NCBI RefSeq assembly: GCF_008831285.2
Contig: NC_045143.1
Span: 17,272,464-17,336,463, forward strand
DNA from: Nymphaea colorata
Taxonomy: Eukaryota > Streptophyta > Magnoliopsida > Nymphaeales > Nymphaeaceae
Length of the DNA stretch: 64,000 nucleotides
Reading direction: 5' to 3'
In this document: one piece after another, positions 11,989 through 22,990 of the stretch
Numbering within the stretch: the stretch's first letter is position 1
Layout: each line of letters starts with the position of its first letter
Notes under the pieces: generated by a model
What the model was told of the DNA's origin: nothing
The model's database searches: none
What the model saw: the letters and a program-made list of their open reading frames with translations, nothing else
Made by a program: the position numbers and the translations under genes

Positions 11989-12138
11989 GTGGTGAAACAC
12001 ACTTGAAAAGTCAATAGAGTACAAGCATTTCAAGATGGTGATGAGCTCAAGGTGAATGATAGCAAAGGAACTCTGGAACTCTATGGGAAATGGCAAACTG
12101 AATTGTTATGTCTACCTCATGATGGTATAGTGCCAAAA
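11989..12138 (+). pseudogene. RAD4/XPC-like exon (BHD1 region), with stop codon
   Basis: A 50-codon exon between the acceptor TCTTTCAG and the donor GTATTG. It translates to a segment with DGDELKVNDSKGTLELYGKW and then CLPHDGIVPK, a close match to plant RAD4, where LELYGKWQ-x-EPLCLPHAVNGIVPK is highly conserved at the start of the beta-hairpin domain 1 region. Two defects mark it as dead: an in-frame TGA at 12004-12006, and loss of residues within the CLPHAVNG motif. It begins only 26 bp beyond the end of LTR A, so the retroelement landed in or next to the preceding intron. Later RAD4 exons were not found downstream. Confidence 0.75.
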
Positions 12139-12486
12139 GTATTGTTTCTCTTCTATATTTAAAGGGTTGGAGATTCTTCCTGTTTGGTTTAGAACTTCTG
12201 ATGGGGCCTTTTAGTTTATGAGAATTAGACAGTGTTTGTAGTAAGCAAAGATAGAATATCTATGCTTCTGCAAAGAGTTGAATATAATGGATTAGCTTTT
12301 CTGTTGCATGTGGGCATGTGGTATTGTGAGGGCCCTGAAAAAAGTAAGTGGTTAAACTTTCTAATATTAGATTAGCATCTAGCAAGTTTTTTTTTTCTTC
12401 ATTTTGTTTTGCATCTGATATTCAAATAGTCTTATTTTCAGGCTTTGCCATCAGAATTGGCTCCAAAGATGCGAAATAATTGTTTG
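12139..12486. other. Unrecognised, possible RAD4 intron remnant
   Basis: Follows the RAD4-like exon donor. An acceptor-like TTATTTTCAG occurs near 12442, but the following sequence does not clearly match RAD4. Confidence 0.35.
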
Positions 12487-12690
12487 CACTACTACAAACA
12501 TTGTTATTTGGCCATTGCAAATAGCCACAAAGTCGTTGCGAATAACATCATAGGCAATGACCCTCACCGTAGGGGATAATCCAGGCTGCCGTTGCCAATA
12601 ATGTTATTGGCAATACTTGCCACTTTGTTGGCGAGGGTGGAAGTTGTTGGCAATATGGTCTGTTACGTGGAAATGGTATGTTTAGTAGTG
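12487..12690. mobile_element. Small CACTA-like non-autonomous element (204 bp)
   Basis: The left end CACTACTACAAACATTG and the right end GGTATGTTTAGTAGTG are imperfect inverted repeats with the CACTA/TAGTG termini of plant En/Spm elements. Inside are repeated TTGCAA/TTGGCAA-type motifs, including the palindrome TTGCCAATAA-TG-TTATTGGCAA, which resemble sub-terminal repeats. The expected 3-bp target duplication is not seen (TTG left, ACT right), so the boundaries or class could be wrong. It lies just past the truncated 3' end of the Derlin-like gene. Confidence 0.5.
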
Positions 12691-12742
12691 ACTATTGTCA
12701 CCGCTACAGGCCCCTCCATTTTTCAAGGAAAAAAAAAAAAAC

Positions 12743-13995
12743 TTAAGGGTTTCTCCCTCCAACGGATGGATGGAGCACAGTTAAGAAGTAATAATGATGA
12801 CCTGCAACAATCCCCATTAGATGTGGAAGCAAAGGAGATCCAAAGATGACGTCCAACGCTAGTACTATCCAGGGCAGATAAAAAGCCTGCATGACCACAT
12901 TTTGTTACGTGAGCATTTTCCTAGAAAAAAAACATATGCAGATGGAAGTTGATGGGTTCTCAAAATTAGCTAACAGGTACACACCATGGCCAAATAACGT
13001 ACTTTAACAATCTAAGGAACTAGTTTTTTCAGTACCTTTAGAGTAACAAGGCCATATATGTTAATTTGACCATTTAGATATGCTCTACTCCATACATACA
13101 AAAGCATGAAAACCAGTGATACTCCTAGGAAAAATGGCATCATCTGCAGAACAATGGAAAATGCCTGAAACATTAACATTAGAGAGTTAGTAGTCTAATA
13201 GGCTTAAGCTTCCACAATGGAGAGGACATATTTCAGAAGGACAACTTGAACATCAATTTCAAAATTGAAATATACTAGAGAACAAAAGAAAAAGCACAAG
13301 CCATCAACCAACTGGCTCCAAAGATTATCATCCATAAAAATTCAGCAGTTGGCATAGCAAAGGGCCCTTGTTCCAGTTGGACTTGATATCTAGCTATGAG
13401 TCGTGTAAAATTAAATTCTTTTAGAGCTTTCTAACAGATGCTGGACAATTAAAACTTTAAAGCTAAAGCAACAAGAACCTTTTTTATACCCTCAACTAAT
13501 ACTTGATTATCTATAGACAACTTACATCATCGAGATGATTCCATAATTAATAGTGAACTTAACAAGGAATAAAAAATTTGTAATGACCCTCCATATCTGC
13601 AAAAAAATTAAAATAACTCATTAAAGTGGCAAAAAAGGTTTTGCAAGTTGAGACATTCAAGAAATAACACAAAAAACTCCATATAAGGAATATTTCTAGT
13701 ATGAAACCATTAACCAAAAAATGTCTTTGCTTTTTCCTTTCCATTCAACCTCTCATTTTTGCACTCTAAATGTGACCCAAATTAATCTAAATCATATATT
13801 CTAATAAGTCAGAAGCCAAAAAGGTACCATACGCCGAAACCCCCAAACATTTAGAGATACCTGAAAGCATTGAAGCACTTCACTATATATTAGAGCAATA
13901 TAGTAAGGATTAACCAAGCCAAGATGAAACACAGTTGTTGTCAACGCGCATATGGTTCCATAAGTTTTGCTTACTTGTAGAACTGATGCTAGTAC
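12743..13995 (-). pseudogene. Derlin-1-like gene, five recognisable exons, probably partial
   Basis: Derlins are ER membrane rhomboid pseudoproteases of ER-associated degradation. Five minus-strand exons spell the family in order: 13995-13861 (VSKTYGTICALTTT...NPYYIALIY), 13596-13526 (IWRVITNFLFL...FTINYGI, donor GTAAGT), 13395-13302 (QLEQGPF...TAEFLWMMIFGA), 13164-13036 (FFLGVSLVFMLLYVWSRA...INIYGLVTLK), 12886-12743 (FYLPWIVLALDVIFGSPL...GIVAGHHYYFLTVLHP). Phases agree across all four introns. WR and the GxxxG-like IVAGH segment are present. Defects: no first exon with ATG found, no AG acceptor at the expected edge of exon 3, a GC instead of GT donor at its end, a G-to-V change in FFLGKF, and a stop after GGRNP that removes the conserved C-terminal tail. 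It is too well kept to be ancient, so a young pseudogene or a partial duplicate is the likeliest reading. Confidence 0.8.
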
Positions 13996-14859
13996 CTGGA
14001 TCACAACATTAACAAAAAGTGTTGAGTGTTAATGTTGGCCAAACTTAGTGGCTATCCAAATGAAGGCTCTGCTTATGTGCCATAAAAGAGATGTTAAACT
14101 TTGTTTGGAAAAGTAATATGAATCGATAGACATATCTCTACATAAATAAAATGCACTGGACACAACTTGACACAACTCTGAGAATGCTCACTTTTTCCCC
14201 AATGGTAGCACGAAAAGATCATTTTGCACCATTTATAACTTTCATAGATTTTTTGGCAAGTCATCCATTGAAGAAGAATAAAATTAATTCAAATCACTAG
14301 GTTCACATATTGCTAGTTTGTGAATGCTTGTCGTAAAAGTAAGGGTTAAAACAAGTCTCAGGCAAAACAAACACCCATAAATGATGCATCTTCATCATCT
14401 ATGGTCAAACATTGAAGGGAAAAGGAACAACATCTAAAAGAAAATCCTAAGATTTAACAATACCCATTGGTGCATAAACAATTCCAATATGAAAAATTCA
14501 AATGAATTAATACCAATTTGAATTCACATGAAGGTCCATTAACTAAATAAAGAGCGGTTGTTCTTACTGTATGATTTGTTCATAACATAACTTAAGATCT
14601 AACTATTTCTGAACAATACGAATCTAATAACACCTATTCTAATATGCCATGTATTCAAGAAAGCAACCTAATGTGTGCATATGTGTGCCTGTGGAAACAT
14701 GCATTATTGTGCCATCACATACCAATGGAACTAGCACAATGTACATGCATTTATGTGTGTGCAAGCGTAAATTTAACATGCATTATTGCAACATCATGAA
14801 TCAGCTCAAGTTTGACCTTTCAACTGAAAAAATGTGACCTTATGGAGTTATGATTCATA
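13996..14859. other. Upstream of the Derlin-like gene, nothing recognised
   Basis: The missing first exon of the Derlin-like gene should lie here if the gene is intact. I found no ATG exon with the expected E-Y-Y-x-S-L-P-P type ending. Confidence 0.45.
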
Positions 14860-16830
14860 TCAACTAAGCTTCATTCAAGAAAGCTTTAGCATGAGGAGGA
14901 GGCTTCCCAAAGAGACATCTTCAACACCTTGGAGCTTCATTCAAGAAAGCTTTAGCATCATACGGAGAAGGAGACTCATTTTCTAAGACACATTAGAGGT
15001 ATGTAATTAATATCCCAATCATTTTCTTTTTCTTTCCTTTTCCCTTCTTCATCCCTCATGGCCTTACAAGATAGCTCTCAAATCTCTTCTTCGGAGTCAA
15101 GAGCTATACTTGAGCACACCGGATGCATGAGAAGGTGAAACAAGATTTCATTCTAGGATCGAAATATGTTTTTATCTTATCTTGAATGTGTGCTTTGTTT
15201 TAAGATGTTGTTTATGCATAGTTGATTGTTTTTTTTATGCAAATGAACGGTAAGAATGAGTGCTTGGATCAGGATTTTTTTTATTATTATGTTGATTTTT
15301 TATGTTGAGATTTGCCCAACCCAGGAAAACCTCTTTCGAATGTGTATATCTTAAAGTGCATCTCCATAACATTCTTACGATTAGCATTTTGAATCACCCG
15401 GTTAGGGATCTCAATGAGAGTTTTTTACGTTATTATCTTTCTTTTTGTGTGTGCTTGATTTTCTCTCATACCTAATGGTAGGAGAAATAAATTTTCTTGT
15501 AATAGATGAAATGGTTATTGTTTTATGTAAAAAAATATTTGAAATCATGTTTTTAAAAGAATTTCAAAAATAAGAACCTTCTTCAATGAGACCTTGGAGA
15601 CTTAGCTAGGCTCTTGCATGAGCTCAAGTTCCTCTCAGCTTACATAGAAAAATTAAAATTGGAAATGCTTCAACTAATCTCTTGATTTTCATATATGTAT
15701 ATGTGTATATATATGTTGTATAGATATACACGTACATGAATATCTCTCTTTATCCTTCTTTCTCTATGATTTAACATATTGTTTTATAGGTTTTCATATA
15801 CATATATGCATAAATAAGTATATATGTGTATTCCACTTTCTCTCTCTAAATCTTCTTCTCTCTCTCTTTCTCTTAGATTTAAGACCCTCCTTTTATAAAT
15901 TTTCATATACACACATACATATATCTCCTTCTCTCTCTTTAAAATATTTCTTTCGTCATTTTTTAAACCTCTTTCTCTTTCTCTTTCTCTTCCTCCCTAT
16001 TCCTTTTGGCTTAAAATTTTTGCTTTTCTTTCTTCCATTCTATTAAATATTTCTTTTCTAAGATCTATCGGTTTAATTTCTATTTATCGACTTCACTAAA
16101 GCTAAAACCCAAGTAGTGACCCAATATTAGAATCATGTTTGATGATCTACAACTCTATTTTACTTTCAAATCTTTTTTTTTTCTCTTCATGAGAATATTT
16201 AGAACAAGTATGTAAACAAATTTAAATGTATGTAATAGGATATTCTTACATGAATGATATGGTATGAATAAATAATTTTATTTCAATCATATATAATCAA
16301 CGCATTCATACATTCACATTTACTTGTGGAATTCATGAATGATCGCAAATACATCTCTAAAAGAACTTAAGCAAGATGAGATGGAGCACTACCTAGATAG
16401 TAATCGAATTAAAGCAAAATCTTAAACCTACTGAAGTTCTTAATAGAACACTAAATCGATTTCAAAAAGTGATCATCAAAATGGCCATATTATCTTTCAA
16501 AGATTTTCAAATGATATTTGCAAAGACTTCTCGATTCAAAAAATCAAAATGGTCTATATTCTCAAATGATCCTTCAAAACTTTTTCATCCAAAAGTTTGA
16601 AACTTCAAATTTTCAACATTATTTCCAAACATCACACCGCATTTAAAATGAAGAAGATGTTTAAGTAAAAATGAAATGCATCAAGGATAAACGTAGCCAT
16701 TGGATTGGCTACCCCCAATAAAGGCACCAAGAATGACCAATCTTTCATTTAAAAAATAAGACTATATTTCTGAAGCACTCCAAAAACCAAAATAAATTTT
16801 ATGGATGCAAACAAAAACTAACTGATAAGT
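14860..16830 (+). mobile_element. Old LTR (plus orientation), diverged relative of the Tat LTR
   Basis: This segment matches, in reverse complement, large parts of 18540-19109 and 21217-22560. Anchors are the CTTCATTTTAAATGCGGTGTG-like block (16610-16650 versus 18670-18700), the GACCCAATATTAGAATCATG block (16119-16138 versus 21271-21290) and the GGTATGTA donor-like block (14998 versus 22427). Its right end contains GGATTGGCTACCCCCAATAA, related to the U5 end of the 3.8-kb Tat LTRs. Many TA-rich and CT-rich insertions have accumulated. The 5' end is not defined. Confidence 0.6.
14870..14958 (+). repeat. Short tandem duplication
   Basis: The 25-bp string beginning AGCTTCATTCAAGAAAGC occurs at about 14869 and again at about 14933, giving a 64-bp period. 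It is a local duplication within the old LTR. Confidence 0.7.
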
Positions 16831-16998
16831 TTAAAAATGAAATGCATCAAGGATAAACATAGCCATTGGATTGGCTACCCCCAGTAAAGACACCAAGAAT
16901 GGCCAATCTCTCATTTCAAAAATAAGACTATATTTCTGAAGCACTCCAAAAACCAAAATAAATTTTATGGATGCAAACAAAAACTAACTGATAAGTTT
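16667..16998 (+). repeat. Tandem duplication, two ~165-bp units
   Basis: Both units begin AAAATGAAATGCATCAAGGA and end AACTAACTGATAAGTTT, with only a few substitutions between them (CGTAGCC versus CATAGCC, CCAATAAAGGC versus CCAGTAAAGAC). The duplicated unit covers the U5-like end of the old LTR. The inverted partner at 18.6 kb has only one copy, so the duplication is younger than the split of the two LTRs. Confidence 0.85.
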
Positions 16999-18539
16999 CA
17001 CTCTTTCTTTTGCATTGTCCCTTTACATTATTATCAAAGCAACTATTTGGCCTGATGATATGAATGAAAGAGAGAGATGGCTCATGTTCTTTTGATGCAA
17101 AAATGAGCTAGCATTCTAGCTCTGCATACCTTTGCATATTGGACAGGTAAAACATAGATTTTTTTTATCTAATTGTGATGTATAGACATGCTCATTATGG
17201 TCCCATTCTGGTCCCCCTTGTTTTGCTACCATTTTTAGTTTCTTCAAATCTTCACATTATATCGTAAGGTATACTAAATTTGATTATAGGAAGCATTCCA
17301 CTTATAGACCCCAAAGGTGGAAAGAAAATGAAAAAACTGCAAAATTTGGTAGTAGATATGCATCTAGTGGTATGAAATCGCATTACCAAGGGAGACAAAA
17401 CCTGGTAGAGGATGAAAAAAAAAATAGGAATTTTATGATCAGTTTTTCATGCCACATAGTGTTTGTCGAGTAAGTACAATACATGTAACTACTGAAGAGA
17501 GAAGGTGAACTATAAATTAATGACTTTCTCCATGAAGGACTCATATTTAATTTAATCATGTCTTTATGAAGTTGGCAATTTCATGAGCAGACAACTAAGT
17601 CATCATTCCTTAAGAAAAATTCTCTTCATAAAAGGCACTTGATCTTGAATTGAACAATGCATAGAATTTTTCATTTCGTAATATGTGCAGAAAGCACACT
17701 TATACAACCATATCAACTATGAGTCAACACTTATAGTCGATCCATAATGGGGAGTTTAACTATTTGTTGTTTTGTTCACTGATAGTTTTTCTAAGGATAA
17801 CAAGGTATAGTGTATGAAAGTAGGCCCCTTTAGTCAATCTTCAGTAATACCAAAATCCATACACTACTTGATTCTTGGATTTGTTTTCTGGTCCATTGGT
17901 AATTGGGTGATCTATATATCCTTGGCCGTGTTTTTTATGAGTTCACTATCCACATTATTAGGTAAAAAGTTCCATCTAAAGATGTACAAAACTGTTTGCA
18001 TGTTCATGTCAACGTTCTTCTTGAAAGTCTTCATTTTAATTAGTTGTTCTTCTTTGTTCCTCTTTGCCTTTACTCTTTTCATGCATATGCTTAGACAAAG
18101 AAACCAACCAAATACTTTTCTGCTTTTGATTTTATAGGATTCTTGTTTTTTTCCTTTTTCTTTCACCATATTTGAAACTTTAGTCTTCTCATTCAATCTA
18201 AATTGCAACTACAAAATCATAAGAATGAGCGGCTTAATTTTAGAATCTCTCAACATTCACCAGTCTTGGTCCTCGAGATCATTTGCAGCATTGTGCTGGA
18301 GGACTGGTGGGATTGTCGATGGGCCAAATGCTGCACATGTAACATGAACAACCATATATAGATGGGGAGGAAGGTTCAATGACCTATTTGAAGAGCATTC
18401 CTATGATATGCTTCATGAAGTTTTGGTAAATAAAGTTTCCATATTTGCTATTGACTTGCAAGTAAGTTTGTGTTTGCAACCCCAAAAATCCATTTTCGTT
18501 TTTTAAGTGCTTTATAATTTATTTTTTTTTTAAATAAGA
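16999..18539. other. Spacer between the two old LTRs, nothing recognised
   Basis: The open frame at 17814-18137 is hydrophobic and AT-rich without family resemblance; it overlaps another frame on the opposite strand. No gag, protease or polymerase motif is visible, so this is not an intact element body. Confidence 0.45.
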
Positions 18540-19109
18540 GGAGAAAGGGACTCACCCGTCTGTACAAGGATTGACCATTCTCGGCACCTTTACCAGGGGC
18601 AACCAATCCAAGGGCTATGTTTATTCTTGATGCATTTTATTTTGGCTGAAACATCTTTTTATTCTAAATGTGGTGTGATGTTTGCAAAAATGTTGAAGAT
18701 TTTGATGTTTCAAATTTTTGAAAAAGTTTTAAAGAATCATTTGAGAATATAAAACATTTTGATTTGGGAAATTTTGAATTGAGAAACTTTACAAATATCA
18801 TTTGGAAACCTTTAACGATCACTTTTTGAAGCCACTTTAATGTTCTCTTAAGACTTTAAGTAGGTTTGAGATTTTGCTCTAATTCAATTACTACCAAACT
18901 AGATGTCAATATTATTTTGATTAAGTTCTTTTAGAGATGTGCTTGTGATCATTCATGATGTCATGTGAATGTGGATGTATGAATTCATTAACCCTATATG
19001 ATTAGAAGCAAATCATTCATTCCTACTATAACATTCATTAAAAGCATTCCTACCATCACATACATCTAAGTTTCCTGTTTTTATTTATAAGATTGTCATG
19101 AATATTTTT

Positions 19110-21216
19110 GGGGCCGTTTGATGACAAAGAAATCTGGAATTGAAAAAACATTTCTGGAAATAAGTTTTCTGGAATAAAGGAATGGGAAAAATGTTTATGA
19201 TTCTCATTTTGATGTGCGTGTGTTGATTGTAAATTTATTTCTTAGTTTGATGAAAAAGAAATATATTTCTAGGTTTAGTGGAATGCATCTGGTTCTTGGT
19301 GTTCGTTTGACGATCCTTTTTTTTCTTAGATTTTTTCATTTTGCTCAATTGTTTGTTACCTTGAGTGCTTCTACTATTCAAATTGCATTAGACTATACTG
19401 ACAGGTGATATCGCCATTGACGTGGTATTGCCGACTGGACACTGTAGAAGGGAAGGGTAACCAAAATGGAGTTCGATTGACGTTCATAGTGAAGAACAAG
19501 ATATGGGCTGAGAGGTATTATGGGACGTATAATGAAATTCTCAACTTTTTCTCCCTGAAAGAGTAGACAACAAAGTGTAGTTTAGCTCTTGACGATAATT
19601 GGAGTGCATGATTTTTCTAGAGATCCAAGAAGGTTGCTGGTGGAACGATTGAGGTAGGTTTCTTATGTTGTTTTAGTCTTCAAGGAAATTGAAAATGCTG
19701 TTATATGTTGGTGTGGGATAATACATGATATATTTATATATGTTGAAGACAGAAAAGAAACCATGAAAGATCCCCAAAACAGATAATGACCATCTTGGCT
19801 TTTCAGGTTCAGCAAAAGAATCCCCATCCACAATTTCACAGAATCCTTATTTGTTGGTATATTGTTTAATATCTCTTAAGCAAGGGACAGGGAAATGGAG
19901 TTCATCAACTATAAATATTTAAAGGGAATTAATTTTCCGAACAAAGAAGATTGGATGATCATGTCAAATAATCCCTCAAGAACTCGCCATAAATTATGAC
20001 ATGAAAGATCACCTAATCCATTTGAAGAAGGAATTGACTTAAAAGATGCACTATAAACCCAAATAATTTGCTTTCAGCTAAGTGGAACTTACAAGGCCAT
20101 AATTACAAGAAATAGATTCAACAATGTCTGCCGCAGTTTTCTTAGATCAGAAGATCTATACATACCACTGGAAAACAATTAGAAAGCAGTAAGCTACTTG
20201 GTCTACTCAGGAAGAGTATGTTCGAAAGCACGCAATGCATGTTGTACTAATCTTGGTGAGAACCTAATGTGATATGACTCATAAAGAAAGCTAGAAGCCA
20301 ATTTAGTAACAGCTAGCCAAAAACTATTAGATGCGTCTTACATCACATACCTAGAGCCGTTCATTGGTTTTCAAACCTGAAGAAAATGAAGAGTTAAGTC
20401 TGGTAATAGAACCTCAAGAACATGTTTAAGGCTGGGCACAACTATAACTACAGTAGAGAGGCAATGGAGCGAGAGAGACGGAAGGGATCGCGCTGAGTTG
20501 TAGACTCAATGCTTGAAATAGCTGCTACCAAAGGCAGGGAACAAATTAAGGCAGGGAACGTGTAGTGAAAAATAGAAATCATAACACAAGTGCCAATCCA
20601 ATCACAAAATTAGGCAAAAGAGCTCTCGAAGAAGATTCATCAGGAAGGAAAACAAAAATAGACAAGAAGATGTAAGAGGAGGTGGATCTCGTGAAAACCC
20701 TACCCATTTGATTTTCAGCCCTTGCAAGGAGTTGATGATGTTTCTTGAGGCAACTTTTCCAGATCCACTGAAAATCGAGCAACAAGTCTATGTTATGATG
20801 ATGGAGAGAGGAATGCATAGTCAGTGGATCACCAGGAACAGAGGGAGAGAGAGAGAGAGAGAGAGAGGATTACTTACACAGCAAGAGAATGAGAGGGTGA
20901 GAGGGACGACGGATGCATCTGAGGCAGCAGCAACGAAGGAAGGCAGCAACAGCAGGAGCAGCATTCCTCTCTCTCTCGTGGGTGGGGTGAAGCAGCTGAG
21001 GACAAGAAGATGGCCTTTGCATGCCCTAACGGGCAAAAAAAAAAACAGAAAATATCTTTCCACCTCTCACGGTGGAAAGATGTTTCCGGAAATTTTTTTC
21101 TGAAATGTCTTCAACGTTACAAAAAATATTTGCACATTTGATGAAATGGAAATATTTTAAATATTTAAAACATATTTCTTGTTCAACAGTATATTTCCAG
21201 TGAATCAAACGAGCCC
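19110..21216. mobile_element. 2.1-kb non-autonomous TIR element inside the old LTR
   Basis: The left end GGGGCCGTTTGATGA and the reverse complement of the right end, GGGCTCGTTTGATTC, are matching terminal inverted repeats. The element interrupts the old LTR exactly, with TTT on both sides as a possible 3-bp target duplication. GGGCC-TTTG ends and a 3-bp duplication recall PIF/Harbinger-type elements, but this is not proven. No transposase frame is visible. The right half holds CT/GA-rich sequence (20840-20990) and a perfect 9-bp hairpin (21056-21064 with 21071-21079). Confidence 0.55.
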
Positions 21217-21483
21217 TTTATGAAAATAGAAAAGTTTTTGAAAATGGAATAGGGTTCTAAACCATCAAGTATGATTCCAATATTGGGTCATTACTTGAGT
21301 TTTAGTTTCGGTGAAGTCGGCAAATGAAAAGTTAAAACCTTAGATCTTAGGAAAAAAAATATTCAAAACAATGGAAAAGAGAAAAGACTTTAATCCGAGA
21401 GGAATAAGGAAAGAGAGAAATAGATTTTGAAATTCACAAAATAAAAGGTTTATAAAAGGGAGAGATATACATATTCTTATATA

Positions 21484-21484
21484 C

Positions 21485-21541
<57 letters not shown>
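21484..21541. repeat. (TA)n microsatellite
   Basis: About 58 bp of nearly pure TA within the old LTR. It creates spurious Ile/Tyr-rich open frames on the minus strand. Confidence 0.95.
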
Positions 21542-21542
<1 letters not shown>

Positions 21543-22990
21543 GAAAAAGAGAGAGATTTTAGAGAGAGAAAAAGTGGAACACATGTATATACATTCATTT
21601 ATACATGTACATATATGAGAATTTGTAAAAGAGTATGCTAAATCATAAAGACAGAAAGACAAAGAGAGAGAGTCATGTGCAGTATAGTATATAACATGTA
21701 TATACGCATATGTTTTTATGAGATTTGAAATCAAGAAATAAGTTAAAAATATATTACTTCAATTTTTTTATGTAGGCTGGAGAGGAACTTAAGTCATGCA
21801 AAAGCATAGGCTAAGTCTCCAAGGCCTCATTAAAGAGGGTTCTTGTTTTCGAAAATCTTTTAGAAAACATGATTCTAAGTATTTTTATATGTGTCGTTTA
21901 TTACAAGAAAATATATTTCTCCTACGTTGGGTATGGAAGAAAATCAAACACACATGCAATGGAGAAGAATGTAATAAAACATTCATTGGAGTTCCTAACT
22001 GGGTGATTAAGAGAGGAATTAAACATGAAAATGTCATGAAGATGCATTTTAACAAGTACATATTCATGAAGGGTTTTTCTCGGGTTAGAGGAATCTCAAG
22101 CTCAAAATCAATATAATAATGAAAAAATCTCAACCCAAACACTCATTCTCACTGTTCATTCACTCATTAATTAAGAAAAACTATCAAGCATGGACATCAT
22201 CTCAAGCATGGACATCATCTCAAGCATAGATGATGAACAAAGCAACATAACAAAAATATTTTGAAAATAAATAAAGAAACAAAATTTATTTCGCCTTGCA
22301 CATGCTCTCAATGCATTCAAGAGTAGCTCTCGACTCTAGATAGGAAATTTTTAGAGCTATCTTGCACTGCCATGGGGAGGTGGCAAGAGGAATGAAAATA
22401 AATGAAAACAAATAGAGGACTACATACCTAAAATATAGATGATATTAGGAACAAGTCTCTTTCTTCTCATGATTCTAGAGTTTCCTTGGGTGATGCTCCA
22501 AAATAATAAAGGTATCCAAGAGATCTCCTTGTGCTCCTTTGAAGGATTGGAACTTAGAGAAACTTGCTCCCAAGGTTGGAGAAGAAGAAGAAGAGAAGAA
22601 GAGAGAAATGGAGAGAGAGCAAAGGAAAACTTTAAATCTTCAGATAAGAAAACAATAGAAGTTCCCCAAGGGTTAGCACATGCCCAAAAGAGAAGATTAT
22701 GAGGGTATTTCTAAATAGTTTTGGAGTCAAAACTCAAATTTTGAATTTTTTTAATTTAACAACATTTTTATGCAAATTTCAAGTATTTTTGAATGATTTT
22801 TTATTTTTTTTAAATATGTTTTGACCAAGTGGGATTGGCCATTAGCCATGCAAATACCCCTTTGGGGTGTGGACAGGGCTAATGCCCACCCAACATAGCC
22901 AAACCCTCCCTCCCAAAGGGGTCATTTTAGCCAAAAATGGGGCCTACACTATTCGTAGCAAAAAGTGGGTTCACTATTCTCATCCCCTTG

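Larger units (their letters stand above)
18540..22990 (-). mobile_element. Old LTR (minus orientation), split by a TIR element
   Basis: Two pieces (18540-19109 and 21217-about 22990) form an old LTR in minus orientation, matching the old LTR at 14860-16830 in reverse. Its left end, GAGAAAGGGACTCACCCGTC followed by ACCAGGGGCAACCAATCCAA, is clearly related to the U5 end of LTRs A-D (GAGAAAGGGATCCGCTCGTC and ACAGGGGTAATTAGACCAAG). That places it in the same Tat-type family at greater age. The right boundary is uncertain. The purine-rich block near 22585-22625 resembles the equivalent block in the young LTRs. Confidence 0.6.

Noticed and set aside
12440-12486. Next RAD4 exon after the TTATTTTCAG acceptor
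   Set aside because: The following 40 bp show no clear match to the expected RAD4 sequence.
17814-18208. Hydrophobic frames on both strands
   Set aside because: Overlapping antisense frames in AT-rich DNA, without family resemblance or gene signals.
20708-21103. 131-residue frame in the TIR element
   Set aside because: Most of it is translated GA-repeat sequence; no homology recognised.
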